From: Thermodesulfobacteriota bacterium
GTDB taxonomy: Bacteria; Desulfobacterota; Syntrophobacteria; BM002
NCBI GenBank assembly: GCA_947259475.1
Contig: CAMYLW010000138.1
Location: 1 to 5,626, forward strand
Length of the DNA stretch: 5,626 nucleotides
Direction: 5' to 3'
The notes beneath the pieces were generated by a model. It worked only from the letters and a program-made list of their open reading frames with translations, ran no database searches and was not told where the DNA came from. This document shows, one piece after another, positions 5,383 through 5,626 of this stretch. The translations under genes were made by a program, and so were the position numbers. Position 1 is the first letter of the stretch. The number at the start of each line of letters is the position of its first letter.

Positions 5383-5508
5383 TTCGGATTGCGGAAGGCA
5401 TAGGGCATAGAGCATGGAGCATAGGGAAATACAGCGGGCAGAGAGCAGTAGGCAGAGGACGGAGGTCGGAGGTCAGAGGACGGAGAACAGAAAAAAAATG
5501 ACAGAAGA
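5383..5508. repeat. Degenerate heptanucleotide tandem tract, 18 units in one register
   Basis: Split every 7 bases from 5383, the tract reads as related heptamers without a single insertion or deletion. Examples are TTCGGAT, TGCGGAA, GGCATAG twice, AGCATGG, AGCATAG, then CAGCGGG, CAGAGAG, CAGTAGG, CAGAGGA, CGGAGGT twice, CAGAGGA, CGGAGAA and, after two A-rich units, CAGAAGA. Two sub-blocks are visible, a GCAT type (5397-5424) and a CRGAGG type (5432-5494). Open reading frames across it are by-products of the repeat. Heptameric short tandem repeats are known from cyanobacterial genomes (STRR sequences); the rest of this window does not look cyanobacterial. Confidence 0.7.
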
Positions 5509-5527
5509 CAAATATTCTCCTGTGGGA

Positions 5528-5579
5528 GCGGCTTTCCCCGCCCGCCTCGCAAGCGAGAGCGTTGCGGGCAGGCAGCCGC
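5528..5579. repeat. Imperfect GC-rich palindromic element (REP-like)
   Basis: GCGGCT (5528-5533) pairs with AGCCGC (5574-5579), GCCCGC (5540-5545) pairs with GCGGGC (5564-5569), and inside them CTCGC-AA-GCGAG (5546-5557) forms a further small dyad. This nested symmetry in noncoding DNA is typical of REP-type elements. It is preceded by TGTGGGA. No gene is evident in the remaining 47 bases to the end of the window. Confidence 0.5.
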
Positions 5580-5626
5580 GATCCTGCAATTTCATAGCTT
5601 TTAATGTCGTCAACGAATCAACTAAT

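Noticed and set aside
5383..5508. CRISPR array
   Set aside because: Units are 7 bp with no repeat-spacer structure and no Cas genes.
5313..5552. Open frames on both strands across the right-hand repeat region
   Set aside because: They are by-products of 7-bp repeats and palindromes; no start signals and no protein-like conservation.

Overview
The window comes from a bacterial genome of moderate GC, probably a free-living environmental lineage. All four convincing protein genes lie on the minus strand. Reading in the direction of transcription (right to left) they are a ClC-type anion transporter with CBS domains (4981-3200), a MutY/HhH-GPD-type DNA glycosylase that lacks an iron-sulfur cluster (3055-2243), a 263-residue protein of unknown function (1888-1097) and a patatin-like phospholipase (1057-29). 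The repeats (short GC-rich palindromes, a 7-bp periodic tract, a GCGGCT/AGCCGC element) look like those of deltaproteobacterial or related environmental genomes. That is a weak impression from memory; no gene here fixes the taxonomy.

Left end (1-1888): the unknown protein and the patatin form a tight two-gene unit. The unknown gene has a near-ideal Shine-Dalgarno, the patatin starts about 40 bp after its stop, and both proteins lack cysteine. The phospholipase has an intact oxyanion loop and Ser/Asp dyad. Just upstream of the unit sits TTATCGATAA inside a pair of 9-bp direct repeats, a plausible operator. This pair is the best candidate for an undescribed system, perhaps a regulated membrane-attacking enzyme with a dedicated partner, but nothing in the sequence proves that role.

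Middle (1889-3199): a 354-bp gap without a convincing gene holds a centred 37-bp dyad with a GACC-G-GGTC core, which may be an old mobile-element end. The glycosylase follows. It keeps the catalytic Glu of the MutY family but has Glu in place of the usual catalytic Asp, no cluster cysteines, and a winged-helix-like C-terminus instead of the Nudix-like domain. Between it and the transporter lie two GC-rich palindromes of the same design whose stems differ by a paired (covarying) change.

Right side (3200-5626): the ClC gene starts with TTG and has a long leader. Upstream is a strong sigma70-type promoter (TTGACT-16-TATAAT), abutted by the palindrome TTGGCGCCAA and by two copies of a 17-bp repeat further upstream, so the transporter is probably regulated. 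The leader contains a possible 34-codon ORF and a small hairpin touching the ribosome-binding site. Beyond about 5310 there is only repeat-rich noncoding DNA: short hairpins, a tract of 18 consecutive degenerate heptanucleotides in one register, and an imperfect GC-rich palindrome.
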